64,000 bases of DNA from Streptomyces tagetis (GCF_018069565.1 NZ_JAGPNL010000001.1:1860001-1924000), one strand, 5' to 3'; shown: positions 18,007-27,263, counted from the stretch's first letter. Translations and numbers: made by a program. The notes: generated from the letters alone by a model not told the origin.

Positions 18007-18291
18007 ATGGGCGTGCGGCGGCTGGTCCTGGACGTCGACAAGACCGTCAACGAACCCGGTCTGGTCGAGCTGGCCCTGGTGATCGAGGCCGTGCCCGGCG
18101 TCGAGGCCGTGAACATCGCCGTCACCGAGATCGACATCGAGACCGTCGGCACCAACGTCACCGTGGAGGGCGACGGCATCGACGTCGAGGCCCTGACCCG
18201 GGCCATCGAGCGGACCGGCGCCGTGGTGCACAGCATCGACGAGGTCGTGGCGGGCGCGTTCACCCTGGAGAACACGCCGCGGTCACGATGA
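18007..18291 (+). CDS. DUF211 family protein
   Basis: 94 aa; ATG at 18007 downstream of AGGAGGAAT. It starts MGVRRLVLDVDKTVNEPGLV, and the whole length fits DUF211, a small alpha/beta ferredoxin-like fold known mainly from archaea and some actinomycetes. It is acidic, with conserved ...GVEAVNIAVTEIDIET and VEGDGIDVEALTRAIERTGAVVHSIDEV. Biochemical role unknown. The stop overlaps the start of a small membrane protein (ATGA), so the two are co-expressed and probably work together. Confidence 0.8.
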   Translation: MGVRRLVLDVDKTVNEPGLVELALVIEAVPGVEAVNIAVTEIDIETVGTNVTVEGDGIDVEALTRAIERTGAVVHSIDEVVAGAFTLENTPRSR

Positions 18292-18845
18292 CGGCGACGA
18301 TGCCCAGGCTGCTGCGGAGCCTGGCCGCGGGCTCCACCCTGCCGCTGGTGCTGGGACTGGTGGACGGCCTCCTCAACGCGCTGACCCTCGCCGCGGCCTC
18401 GCTGGTCGGCAAAGGGGCACCGGTCGGCTACCACCTGGCGGTCCGGGTGGGACTGGCCTCGCTGACGACCGCGGCCTTCGCCGTGTTCGTCGCCGACTAC
18501 GCCGACCGGCGGTCCCACCTGATGCGGGCGTCCCGGCAGTTGAACATGACCCAGCCGGGGCAGCTCGCCGCGACCCGGCTGGGCCGGCAGGCGATGGCAC
18601 GGTCGGCGCTGGCCACCGCGATCGCCTGCACCGCGAGCTTCACCGGCGCCGTGGTGCCGCTGCTGGTGGGGGCCGCGCTGCCCGGACTCTCCTGGATGGT
18701 GGTGGTCCTGGCGGTGGGCACCCTCGCCGCGCTGGGGGCCGCGCTGGGCCGCCTGTTCGCGGGCAGCTCGCTGCGGTGGGCGGTCGTGCTGGGCTGCGGG
18801 GGAGTGGCGGTGACCTGGATCGGCGTCTGGCTGCACATCACCTGA
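18288..18845 (+). CDS. small integral membrane protein, possibly VIT1/CCC1-like
   Basis: 185 aa, coupled to the DUF211 gene by ATGA. Four to five hydrophobic segments are visible, including GSTLPLVLGLVDGLLNALTL, GLASLTTAAFAVFVADYAD, FTGAVVPLLVGAALPGLSW and GGVAVTWIGVWL. A cytoplasmic loop with ADRRSHLMRASRQLNMTQ lies between the second and third. The opening G-L-x-D-G-x-x-N motif and the helix arrangement recall vacuolar-iron-transporter family proteins, but it is short and the match is by eye only. A function with its DUF211 partner, perhaps in metal or envelope stress, is speculative. Confidence 0.55.
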   Translation: MTATMPRLLRSLAAGSTLPLVLGLVDGLLNALTLAAASLVGKGAPVGYHLAVRVGLASLTTAAFAVFVADYADRRSHLMRASRQLNMTQPGQLAATRLGRQAMARSALATAIACTASFTGAVVPLLVGAALPGLSWMVVVLAVGTLAALGAALGRLFAGSSLRWAVVLGCGGVAVTWIGVWLHIT

Positions 18846-18876
18846 ACCCGGCCGCCGCGCCCGGCGGCGCCACCGG

Positions 18877-19368
18877 TCACTCCGGGCGGCCGGTGAACCG
18901 CTCGTAGGCGTCCCGGGCCTCGTCGAGGAGGGCCTCGGCCGCCACCGGGCCCTCGCAGTGCTCCACCCGCCAGTGGTGGTCCGGGTCGAGCCGGTGCAGG
19001 ACGACGGCGAGGGTCTCCTCGTCCGCGTGCCATTCGCGCAGCGCCACCGGTCCGGTCAGCGCGGCGAAGTTGGGATCGTGCGCCGGCACGCACATCACCT
19101 CGGCCCGCGGCCGTCCGTCCACCAGGGCGTGGACCAGTGCGACCGGCCGGGCGCGCACCGAACGGCCGGGCAGCGCGGGCTCCTCCATCAGGACCAGGGC
19201 GGCCGTCGGCTCGCCGTCCTCGGTGAGCGTCGCGTCGATGAGGCCGGCGCCGACCGGGTACCCCGTGACCCGGGTCGACCCCGCCGACGCCTGGGTCCAG
19301 CCGTCCGATCCGTCCGCCGGGGCGAACGGTGCTCCCACCGTCGCCTCCACCACCACCGTCACCTCCAC
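18877..19368 (-). CDS. inorganic pyrophosphatase paralogue lacking active-site residues
   Basis: 163 aa from the GTG at 19368, eight bases after GGGAGG. This start aligns the protein end to end with the true 164-aa pyrophosphatase encoded divergently at 19709; longer frames would add unrelated sequence. The fold pattern is kept: GYPVGAGLIDATLTEDGEP against QYPADYGYVDGTLGRDGEP, and MCVPAHDPNF against LCVPAGDPRH. The catalytic signature DGEPLDA has become DGEPTAA, losing its second Asp. The RNKYE substrate-binding segment is gone, and DYGY has become GAGL. It cannot be a normal pyrophosphatase. It may be a regulatory or decaying paralogue. Confidence 0.7.
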   Translation of the reverse strand: MEVTVVVEATVGAPFAPADGSDGWTQASAGSTRVTGYPVGAGLIDATLTEDGEPTAALVLMEEPALPGRSVRARPVALVHALVDGRPRAEVMCVPAHDPNFAALTGPVALREWHADEETLAVVLHRLDPDHHWRVEHCEGPVAAEALLDEARDAYERFTGRPE

Positions 19369-19708
19369 CGCGGGCACCTCCCGTGGTCGTCCGTCATCCA
19401 CGTAGAGGCCATCAGCACGGTGCCGTCTCGCTCGTGCGGTCGCGGCGGGCCCCATCGCCCTCGTCACCTCCAGTGTGCCCGCCCCGGGACGGGGCCAACC
19501 ACGCCGCGGGCACCCCGCCCGCCGTCGCCCGCCACGGCACCCGTTCACCCGGACGGCCCAGTCCGGCCCGCGGTCCGGACGCCGGGCGGGCGGCGTGGGG
19601 GCGAGACTGTGAGAGCGCCGGACGCGCCGCCGACGGGGGCCGCCACCGGGACCGCGGCCCGCACCGCCGGTCCCCGGCGCGGCCGACGCGACGGACGAGG
19701 AGCACACG
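19369..19708. other. divergent gap between the two pyrophosphatase homologues
   Basis: 340 bp. An in-frame ATG at 19455 could extend the minus-strand paralogue by 29 residues, but homology and the ribosome site favour 19368. No recognisable promoter hexamers were found. Confidence 0.4.
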
Positions 19709-20203
19709 GTGGAGTTCGACGTGATCGTGGAGATCCCCCAGGGGTCCCGCAACAAGTACGAGATGGACCACGCCCTGCACCGCATCCGGCTGGACCGGAT
19801 GCTCTTCACGTCCACCCAGTACCCGGCGGACTACGGCTACGTCGACGGCACCCTGGGCCGCGACGGCGAACCGCTCGACGCGCTGGTGCTCACCGGCGAC
19901 CCGACCTTCCCGGGGTGCGTCATCCGGTGCCGGGCGGTCGGCATGTACCTCATGCGGGACGAGAACGGCCCGGACGAGAAGGTGCTGTGCGTGCCCGCGG
20001 GCGATCCGCGCCACGCGGCCGTGCAGGACATCGGCGACCTGCCGGACTTCGACCGCCTGGAGATCACCCACTTCTTCGACGTCTACAAGGACCTCGAACC
20101 CGGCAAGTCCGTCGAGGGCTCCCACTGGGAGGGCCGCGAAGAGGCGTACGCGGAGATCGAGGCGTCCCGGGTCCGCGCGCGAAAGCCCCCCTCGCACGGC
20201 TGA
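19709..20203 (+). CDS. ppa: inorganic pyrophosphatase, family I
   Basis: 164 aa; GTG at 19709 behind GAGGAG. Cytoplasmic Mg-dependent hydrolase that splits pyrophosphate and pulls biosynthetic reactions forward. Active-site residues are intact: RNKYE at 14-18, DYGYVDGTL, the signature DGEPLDA at 52-58, VLCVPAGDPR and HFFDVYKDLEPGK. The length is typical for actinobacteria. It lies 93 bp upstream of a second enolase gene on the same strand. Whether this is the only or an accessory pyrophosphatase cannot be told from the window. Confidence 0.93.
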   Translation: MEFDVIVEIPQGSRNKYEMDHALHRIRLDRMLFTSTQYPADYGYVDGTLGRDGEPLDALVLTGDPTFPGCVIRCRAVGMYLMRDENGPDEKVLCVPAGDPRHAAVQDIGDLPDFDRLEITHFFDVYKDLEPGKSVEGSHWEGREEAYAEIEASRVRARKPPSHG

Positions 20204-20295
20204 ACCGTCCGCCGCCCCCTGCCCCTGCCTGACCCCTGCCCCTGCCCCTGTCACCTGTCACCCCGCCCCCGCCCCGACCGGAGGGACCGCCCCCC

Positions 20296-21573
20296 ATGCC
20301 CCTGCGGATCACCGAGCTGCACGCCGTCGAGATCCTCGACTCCCGTGCCCGCCCCACCCTCGCCGTCAGCCTCACCACCGAGGACGGCATCCGCGTCCGC
20401 GCCGGGGTCCCGGCCGGCGCCTCCACCGGCACCCGGGAGGCCGTCGAGCTGCGGGACGCGGACCCCGGCCGCTACGGAGGCCAGGGCGTGCTCACCGCGG
20501 CCGGCCAGGTCAACGGCGAGATCGCCCGTTCCCTCGCGGCCCGCGACTTCGCCTCGGCCACGGAGATCGACCGCGCCCTCATCGACCTGGACGGCACCGG
20601 CACCAAGTCCCGGCTGGGCGCCAACGCCGTCGTCGGCGTCTCCCTCGCCGCCTGGTACGCCGAGGCCGCCCGCGCCGGACGCGGTCCCTGGCAGCACCTC
20701 GCCCGCACCGCCGGGACCACGCCCCGCCTCCCGGTGCCCCACTTCAACGTCGTCAACGGGGGCGCCCACGCCACCGGCGGACCGGACATCCAGGAGTTCA
20801 TGCTCGCTCCGCTCGGGGCACCGGACTTCCCCGAGGCGGTCCGCGCCGGCGCCGAGGTCTACGCCCGGCTCAAGGCCCGCCTGTCCGCCGCCGGGCACTC
20901 CACCGGCCTCGGCGACGAGGGCGGGTTCGCCCCGGCGATCCGGCGGCCCGAGGACGTCCTGACCCTGCTCGTGGAGGCGATCACCGACGCCGGGTACACC
21001 CCCGGCCGGGACGGTGTCGCCATCGCCCTCGACCCGGCCGCGGGGCAGTTCCGCCGCCCGGCCGACGGCCGCTACCTGATCGACGGCGAGGCGCTGACCA
21101 GCGACGCGCTCATCGACCGCTACGAGGAGATCGTCGACCGCTTCCCCGTGTGGTCCCTGGAGGACGGTCTCGCCGAGGACGACGGGGACGGCTGGGTCCG
21201 TCTCACCGCCCGCCTCGGCGACCGCGTCCAGATCATGGGCGACGACGTCTTCGTCACCGACCCCGCCCTCATCGCCGAGGCCGTCGCCCGGCGGGCCGCC
21301 ACCTCCGCCCTCATCAAGGTCAACCAGATCGGCACGGTCACCGAGACGCTGGAGGCCCTCCGGGTCTGCCGCGAGGCGGGCTGGGCGCAGATGGTCTCCC
21401 ACCGTTCCGGCGAGACCGAGGACACCTTCATCGCCGACCTCGCCGTCGGCGCCGGGACCGGCCAGATCAAGTCCGGCGCCCCGGCACGCGGCGAGCGGAT
21501 CGCCAAGTACAACCGGCTCCTCGCCATCGCCGACGCCGACCCCGCCCTGCCGTACGGCCTCGCCGGCCCCTGA
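20296..21573 (+). CDS. eno: enolase, probable second copy
   Basis: 425 aa, full length. Converts 2-phosphoglycerate to phosphoenolpyruvate. Catalytic residues are present: Glu in DIQEFML, Glu in GDEGGFAP, Lys in ALIKVNQIGT and His in SHRSGETED, plus metal ligands in WSLEDGLAEDD and MGDDVFVTDP. Some usually invariant positions differ: GGAHADN is GGAHATG, and SIEDP is SLEDG. It sits outside the usual housekeeping context, so I read it as the accessory enolase many Streptomyces carry. Pairing with a pyrophosphatase suggests a role in maintaining PEP supply under special conditions (inference). Confidence 0.92.
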   Translation: MPLRITELHAVEILDSRARPTLAVSLTTEDGIRVRAGVPAGASTGTREAVELRDADPGRYGGQGVLTAAGQVNGEIARSLAARDFASATEIDRALIDLDGTGTKSRLGANAVVGVSLAAWYAEAARAGRGPWQHLARTAGTTPRLPVPHFNVVNGGAHATGGPDIQEFMLAPLGAPDFPEAVRAGAEVYARLKARLSAAGHSTGLGDEGGFAPAIRRPEDVLTLLVEAITDAGYTPGRDGVAIALDPAAGQFRRPADGRYLIDGEALTSDALIDRYEEIVDRFPVWSLEDGLAEDDGDGWVRLTARLGDRVQIMGDDVFVTDPALIAEAVARRAATSALIKVNQIGTVTETLEALRVCREAGWAQMVSHRSGETEDTFIADLAVGAGTGQIKSGAPARGERIAKYNRLLAIADADPALPYGLAGP

Positions 21574-21709
21574 CCGCCCCCACCTCCACCCCAGCCCCCG
21601 TCCCGGGGCCCGGCCCCCGGACCCCACACCCCTGCCAGGCCGTCCCCGGCGCGGGCGCCCCGGCGCCGGCCGCCCGCCCGGGGCACCGCCGACCACCCGG
21701 GAGCGGTCG

Positions 21710-22579
21710 ATGTTCCGCAAGCAACCCGTACAAGACGCCGACGAGCTGCTGGCCAGGCTCGCCTCGCTGACCGCCCAGGCACGCGAGCTGGCGGAGCTGC
21801 AACGGTCCCAGGTGGAGCTGGCCATCGCCCTGCAACGCGGCATGCTCCCCGCCGACATGCCCGCCGTCCCCGGCTTCCGGCTGGCCGCCCGCTACTCGCC
21901 CGCCTACGCCGGACTCAACGTCGGCGGCGACTGGTACGACGCCTTCCTCCTGCCCGACGGCTCCCTCGGGTTCTCCGTCGGCGACGTCCAGGGGCACACC
22001 ATCGACGCCGCCGCCTTCATGGGCCAGATCCGGGTCGGCCTGCGCGCCCTCGCCTCCGTCACCAGCGAGCCCGGCGACCTCCTCGCCCGCACCAACGACC
22101 TGCTGCTCGCCCTCGGCGGCGACCTCTTCGCCACCTGCACCTTCATGCGCTTCGACCCCGCCACCGGCATCCTGTACAGCGCCCGCGCCGGACACGTGCC
22201 CTGCGTCTGGGCCACCGCCGACGGCGAGGCCGGGGTCTTCGACGACGAGGGCGGACCGCCCCTCGGCGTCATGGAGGGCGCCGAGTACCCGGTCACCCCG
22301 CACCGGCTCACCACCGGCGGCGTCCTCGTCCTGCTCACCGACGGCGTGGTCGAGGGACCGTCACTGAGCATCGACGACGGCCTCGACCACGTCGTCCGGC
22401 TCGCGGGCGTCGCCGCGGTCGCCGGTATGGAGGCCGACTCGCTCGCGTCCTCCGTGATCAAGAACGCCACGACGGTCGGTCACGAGGACGACGCCGCCGT
22501 CCTCGTCGTCGGCCACGACGGTCACGACGGCCACGCCGCCCACCGGCCGGACGGCACCGCCCCGGGGGACACGGGGTAG
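21710..22579 (+). CDS. SpoIIE-type protein phosphatase, short form
   Basis: 289 aa; ATG at 21710 in GAGCGGTCGATG, ribosome site weak. After a short coiled-coil N-terminus (LLARLASLTAQARELAELQR) comes a PP2C/SpoIIE domain with GLNVGGDWYDAFLLPDG, FSVGDVQGHTID, LLTDGVVEGP and HEDDAAVLVV carrying the metal-binding Asp residues. The tail is His/Gly/Asp-rich (GHDGHDGHAAH). Unlike the phosphatase at 16187 there is no sensor domain, so regulation may come through a partner. The next gene encodes a MASE1 membrane sensor on the same strand, a possible partner. Confidence 0.88.
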   Translation: MFRKQPVQDADELLARLASLTAQARELAELQRSQVELAIALQRGMLPADMPAVPGFRLAARYSPAYAGLNVGGDWYDAFLLPDGSLGFSVGDVQGHTIDAAAFMGQIRVGLRALASVTSEPGDLLARTNDLLLALGGDLFATCTFMRFDPATGILYSARAGHVPCVWATADGEAGVFDDEGGPPLGVMEGAEYPVTPHRLTTGGVLVLLTDGVVEGPSLSIDDGLDHVVRLAGVAAVAGMEADSLASSVIKNATTVGHEDDAAVLVVGHDGHDGHAAHRPDGTAPGDTG

Positions 22580-22636
22580 CCCGGAAGGCCGCCCGCACCC
22601 GGTCTCGCGTGGCCGACCGCACCGTACCGGTGTCTC

Positions 22637-23620
22637 ATGGCTGCTGTGGTGCGCATACATGGTTGGCCGCGGCCGGTGGCTCTCCTCGTCGAGACGCTGC
22701 TCGTCGCCGGCTGCTACTACGGGGCGGGACGCCTGGGCCTGTTGCTCCAGTTGGTCGTGGAGGGGGCCGTGGTCACCCCCCTGTGGCCGCCCACCGGAGT
22801 CGCCGTCGCCTGCCTGCTCATCCGCGGCCCGCGCTGCCTGCCCGGCATCGCCCTCGGCTCCCTCCTGGTCGTCATGTCCCTCACCACCCTGCGCCCCACG
22901 GCCGTCGGCATCGTTGCCGGGAACACGGCCGCCCCCGCCTGCGCCTACGTCCTGCTGCGCGCCGTCGGCTTCCGGCTCGACCTCAGCCGGCTCCGCGACG
23001 GACTGGCCCTCGTCTTCCTCGGGGCGCTCACCGCCATGGTGATCAGCTCCGGCGTCGGCGTCGGCGTCATCCTCTCCACCGGCCGCCTCGACACCGCCCA
23101 CTTCTGGACCGTGTGGCTCGCCTGGTGGGCCGGGGACGCGATGGGCGTCGTCATCGTCACCCCGCTGCTGCTCCTGCTGTACCGGGCACGCCTCCCGCCT
23201 CCGACCGGACGCTGGCGGGAGGCGGTCGGCCTCACCCTCGCCCTCTGCGTCCTCGTACCGCTGGTCACCCGCAGCTCCATCGGCCTGATGTTCCTGGTCT
23301 TCCCCCTCCTCATCTGGGCCGCGCTGCGCTTCGAACTCGCCGGGAGCATGCCCTGCGCCCTGCTCGCCTCCGTTTTGGTGACCATCACCGCCAGCACCGG
23401 CTCCGGCTCCTTCGGGCGGCTCTCCCCGGACCAGGTGATGATCAAGCTCCAGGCGTTCAACGGCGCCATCGGCCTGACGGCGCTTCTGCTCTCCTCCGTC
23501 ATCACCGAGCAGCACAACACCCGGCGCTCGGTCGAACGCGCCTGCCAGGAACTGGTCGAGGCGCTGCAACACCTCTCCGCCGGCTCCGGACGCAGACAGC
23601 CCGGCCAGGACGGCGACTGA
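22637..23620 (+). CDS. MASE1-domain membrane protein without output domain
   Basis: 327 aa; ATG at 22637. Eight or so transmembrane helices make up a MASE1 sensory domain; PLWPPTGVAVACLL, FWTVWLAWWAGDAMGVVIVTPLLLL and LLIWAALRFELAG are typical blocks. MASE1 normally sits before a histidine kinase, GGDEF or SpoIIE module. Here only a short charged helix (SVERACQELVEALQHLSAG) follows the last membrane segment. As it lies 57 bp after a stand-alone SpoIIE phosphatase, the two may be a split version of the MASE1-SpoIIE proteins found elsewhere (inference). Confidence 0.82.
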   Translation: MAAVVRIHGWPRPVALLVETLLVAGCYYGAGRLGLLLQLVVEGAVVTPLWPPTGVAVACLLIRGPRCLPGIALGSLLVVMSLTTLRPTAVGIVAGNTAAPACAYVLLRAVGFRLDLSRLRDGLALVFLGALTAMVISSGVGVGVILSTGRLDTAHFWTVWLAWWAGDAMGVVIVTPLLLLLYRARLPPPTGRWREAVGLTLALCVLVPLVTRSSIGLMFLVFPLLIWAALRFELAGSMPCALLASVLVTITASTGSGSFGRLSPDQVMIKLQAFNGAIGLTALLLSSVITEQHNTRRSVERACQELVEALQHLSAGSGRRQPGQDGD

Positions 23621-23746
23621 GCCACCGTGGGCGAGCGCGCCCCGCGCCCCGCCCCCCCCGCCTCCCGCGCCCCCCGCCTCCCGCGCCCCCGCGCCCCCCG
23701 CGCCCCACGGCGTGCGCCCGGCGGCCCGGCCCCACATGCTGAGGGC

Positions 23747-23962
23747 ATGGCCCAAGACCTGTCCGTCGTCGTCTACCCGCCCGGCGAGGACGGAGGACGC
23801 CGCGTCCGCTTCGACGGCTCCTTCGTCGGCCTTGCCTACACCCTCCTGGACATCGCCGAGTTCCTGCGCCGCGCCGGAGTGGAGGACGTCGAGGCTTCCG
23901 ACGTCGAGGCCGCGCCGTGGGTCGAATGGCGCGGCGGAGGCCCCCACGACTGGACGTACTGA
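23747..23962 (+). CDS. small conserved-type protein, unknown function
   Basis: 71 aa; ATG at 23747 behind TGAGGGC. Begins MAQDLSVVVYPPGEDGGRRV and ends with an acidic, Trp-containing stretch (APWVEWRGGGPHDWTY). It is compact and probably soluble. The upstream 60 bp is an almost pure C/G tract (23641-23710), so its own promoter is unclear. I do not recognise a family. Confidence 0.6.
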   Translation: MAQDLSVVVYPPGEDGGRRVRFDGSFVGLAYTLLDIAEFLRRAGVEDVEASDVEAAPWVEWRGGGPHDWTY

Positions 23963-24059
23963 CGCCCCGCCGCCTCCCGGCCCGCACCCCCGCGCCACCC
24001 CCGCCGCCCGTCCGGAGCGGGTCGCCCCCGATCGCCTCCGCCACCCGCCCGGCCTGTCC

Positions 24060-24065
24060 TAGAGT
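24060..24065 (+). promoter_or_regulatory. possible -10 element of htpG
   Basis: TAGAGT lies 47 bp upstream of the htpG start. No clear -35 or heat-shock inverted repeat (CIRCE or HAIR) was found near it. Confidence 0.25.
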
Positions 24066-24111
24066 GACCTGGCCAGTGCAGAAGCCCGGACCTGTGAGGT
24101 AATCACCCACC

Positions 24112-26010
24112 ATGCCGACCGAAACGTTTGAGTTCCAGGTAGAGGCCCGTCAGCTCCTCAAGCTGATGATCCATTCGGTCTACTCGAACAAGGACGTCTT
24201 CCTGCGGGAGCTCGTCTCCAACGCCTCCGACGCACTCGACAAGCTGCGTCTGGCCGTGCTCCGCGACGACACCCTCGACGCCGACACGAGCGACCTGCAC
24301 ATCGAGATCGACATCGACGCCGAGGCCCGTACCCTCACCGTGCGGGACAACGGCATCGGCATGTCGCACGAGGAGGTCACCCGGCTCATCGGCACCATCG
24401 CCAACTCGGGCACCGCCGCCTTCCTGCGGGAGCTGCGCGAGGCGGGCGACGCCGCCGGGGCCGACGGGCTGATCGGCCAGTTCGGCGTCGGCTTCTACTC
24501 CGGGTTCATGGTGGCGGACGAGGTCACCCTCCTCACCCGGCGCGCGGGCGAGAGCGAGGGCACCCGCTGGTCGTCGCGGGGCGAGGGCACGTACACCCTG
24601 GAGACCGTCGCGGAGGCGCCCCAGGGCACCTCCGTCACCCTGCACCTCAAGCCGGCCGACGCCGAGAACCAGCTCCACGACTACGCCGCCCCCTGGAAGG
24701 TGCGGGAGATCGTCAAGCGGTACTCGGACTTCATCACCTGGCCGATCCGGCTCGTCCCCGAGCCGCGCGAGGGCGAGGACACGCCCGAGCCCGAGACGCT
24801 CAACTCGATGAAGGCGCTGTGGGCCCGCCCGCGCGAGGAGGTCTCCGAGGACGAGTACCGCGAGCTGTACCAGCACATCGGCCACGACTGGCGCGAACCC
24901 CTGGAGACGATCCGCCTCCAGGCGGAGGGCACCTTCGAGTACCAGGCCCTGCTCTTCCTCCCCTCCCACGCGCCGCACGACCTGTTCACCCAGGGCTACC
25001 AGCGCGGTGTGCAGCTCTACGTCAAGCGCGTCTTCATCATGGACGACTGCGAGGAACTGCTCCCGCCCTACCTGCGCTTCGTCAAGGGCGTCGTCGACGC
25101 GCAGGACCTCTCGCTCAACGTCTCCCGCGAGATCCTCCAGCAGGACCGGCACATCCGCATGATGCGGCGGCGCCTGACGAAGAAGGTCCTCTCCACCGTC
25201 AAGGAGATGCGGGAGTCCGCGCCCGAGCGTTACGCCACCTTCTGGCGCGAGTTCGGCGCGGTCCTCAAGGAGGGCCTGGTCACCGACTCCGAGAACCGTG
25301 ACGCCCTCCTCGCCGCCGCCTCCTTCGCCAGCACCCACGACGCCGGGGCGCCGACCGGCCTTCGCGCGTACACGGAGCGGATGAAGGAGGGCCAGGACGA
25401 CATCTACTTCATGACCGGCGAGTCCCGCGAGGCCATCGAGAACTCCCCGCACATGGAGACCTTCCGCGCCAAGGGCGTCGAGGTCCTGCTGCTCACCGAC
25501 CCCGTCGACGAGGTGTGGGTCGACGCGGTCGGCGAGTACGAGGGCAAGCGGCTGCGGTCCATCGCCAAGGGCGAGATCGACCTCGGCGGCGACGAGGACG
25601 GCACCGCCGACGAGGAGAAGGACAAGCAGGGCGAGGCGTACGCCGCTCTGCTCGGCTGGATGACGGAGCACCTCGCCGACGACGTCAAGGAGGTCCGCCT
25701 CTCCTCCCGCCTCACCGTCTCCCCGGCCTGCGTCGTCTCCGACGCCGACGAACTCACCCCCGCGCTGGAGAACATGTACCGCGCGATGGGCCAGGAGGTG
25801 CCGCGGGCCAAGCGCATCCTCGAACTCAACCCGGAGCACCAACTCGTGAAGGCCCTCAACCGCGCCTACACGGAACGCGAGGACCGCACCGAGCTGACCG
25901 AGACCACCGACCTGCTCCACGCCCTCGCGGTGCTCGCCGAGGGCGGCCGGCCGAAGGAACCGGCCCGGTTCGTGTCGCTGGTCGCCGACCGGCTGGAGCG
26001 CACCCTGTAG
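24112..26010 (+). CDS. htpG: Hsp90 family chaperone HtpG
   Basis: 632 aa, full length; ATG at 24112 behind GAGGTAATC. The N-terminal ATP-binding GHKL domain is clear: [30 protein letters not shown] and [15 protein letters not shown]. The middle domain has [36 protein letters not shown] and the catalytic-loop Arg in [10 protein letters not shown]. The C-terminal dimerisation region ends in RLERTL. It refolds and stabilises client proteins under stress. It ends in a strong bidirectional terminator shared with the convergent dioxygenase gene. Confidence 0.96.
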
Positions 26011-26022
26011 CGGGGCCGTCCC

Positions 26023-26067
26023 GGCGCACGGCCGGGCGGGGTGACGGACCCCGCGCGGCCGTGCGCC
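26023..26067. terminator. bidirectional stem-loop between htpG and tauD-like gene
   Basis: GGCGCACGGCCG at 26023-26034 pairs with 26056-26067. After a single mismatch GCGGGG pairs with CCCCGC inside it, leaving a 7-base loop. It lies between two convergent stop codons. Confidence 0.8.
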
Positions 26068-26077
26068 GCCGGCCGGG

Positions 26078-27016
26078 TCAGACGGGGCGGTCGCCCGCGA
26101 TGGCGACGCGTTCGGCGACCCGGCGGTGCGTGCCGTAGTCGTAGGCCGCGTAGTGCTGGGTGGCCCGGTTGTCCCAGAACGCCACGTCACCCGGCTGCCA
26201 GCGGAAGCGGACCTGGTACTCGGGGACGTGCGCCTGCTGGAAGAGGTGGCGCAGCAGCCGGTCGCTCTCCTCGCGCGGCATGCCGGTGATGTGCGTGGTG
26301 AACGACGCGTTCACGAAGAGCAGGCGCCGCCCGGTGTCGGGGTGCGTGCGCACCACCGGGTGTTCCACCGGCGGGAACCGGTCCTGGTGCGGGGCGAGCC
26401 GCTCGGGCCCGTAGAACCGGGCGAACCCGGGGATGAAGTCGTGCACCGCGCGGGCCCCGTCGACGCGGTCGCGCACCTCCCGCGGGAGGTTGTCGTAGGC
26501 GGCGGCCATGTCGGCCCACAGGGTGTCGCCACCGGCCGGCGGCACTTCCCGCAACTGGAGGACCGCCCCGAGCGCCGGGCGTTCGCGGAAGGTGACGTCG
26601 GCGTGCCAGACGTTCTCGAAGGTCGGCGTGGAGCCGCCGCCCTTGTCGAAGCGGACCACGTCCTCGGCGGACCCGGCGGCGAGCAGCGGGTTGGTCTCCA
26701 GCTCGCCCCAGTGGCGGGCGAAGGCGCGTTGCCGTTCGGAGGTGAGGTGCTGGGCCCGGAAGAAGAGGACCTTCCACTCCAGCAGGGCCCGGTGGAGTTC
26801 GGCGCGCAGCTCCGGGGCGAGCGGGCGGGACAGGTCGACACCGCTGATCACGGCGCCGATCGTGCGGGCCTGCGGCTCGACGGCGAACAGCTCGTAGGGC
26901 CGCTCCTGCCATCCCTCGGGCACGCGGCGCAGGACGCGCCGTCCTTCGTGGATGCCGTCGCCGGGGATACGCGCCTCACGCAGGGCGGGGGCCGGTGCGG
27001 TGTTGGTGACGGTCAT
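26078..27016 (-). CDS. TauD/TfdA-family Fe(II)/2-oxoglutarate dioxygenase
   Basis: 312 aa; ATG at 27016 behind GAGGAAGGA. Non-heme iron enzyme using 2-oxoglutarate and O2. The facial triad is HxD in WHADVTF and the distal His in NRATQHYAAYDYG; the 2-oxoglutarate-binding Arg is in RRVAERVAI. Family members oxidise taurine, other sulfonates, alkyl sulfates or aryloxyacids and release the hetero-group. Nearby organosulfur genes and a Cys-containing upstream peptide favour a sulfonate or sulfate ester, but the substrate is unproven. It is transcribed from a strong promoter about 340 bp upstream, behind a short leaderless reading frame. Confidence 0.9.
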   Translation of the reverse strand: MTVTNTAPAPALREARIPGDGIHEGRRVLRRVPEGWQERPYELFAVEPQARTIGAVISGVDLSRPLAPELRAELHRALLEWKVLFFRAQHLTSERQRAFARHWGELETNPLLAAGSAEDVVRFDKGGGSTPTFENVWHADVTFRERPALGAVLQLREVPPAGGDTLWADMAAAYDNLPREVRDRVDGARAVHDFIPGFARFYGPERLAPHQDRFPPVEHPVVRTHPDTGRRLLFVNASFTTHITGMPREESDRLLRHLFQQAHVPEYQVRFRWQPGDVAFWDNRATQHYAAYDYGTHRRVAERVAIAGDRPV

Positions 27017-27263
27017 GGGACGTCCTTCCTCTGCACACGGGGGTTCGAACGGGGTCGCGGGGGTGAGGGGAGGTGACGGGACGCGGACCGTGGCAGGACC
27101 GCGTACGCCGAGGAGCGCACCCGCCGGCAGCGGGTACGCGGAACACGCCGGGGCGGCGGACCGGAACGCGCCTCTGCGCGGGGGCCGTCGACCGGGAAGG
27201 GGGAGGCGGGGGGAGAGCGGTGGCGGGGTCAGAGGACCGGGCCGGGCTCTGAGGGTGAGGCCG

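Noticed and set aside
16044..18836. 930-codon minus-strand frame across the phosphatase, the gap and the DUF211 pair
   Set aside because: Spans several clearly assigned genes on both strands; Arg/Pro/Gly-rich noise.
20204..20270. CCCCTG-rich stretch after the pyrophosphatase gene as a terminator
   Set aside because: No inverted repeat can be formed; low-complexity spacer.
23641..23710. C-rich tract as a possible repeat element or origin
   Set aside because: Simple compositional run with irregular CGCC units; no defined repeat unit.
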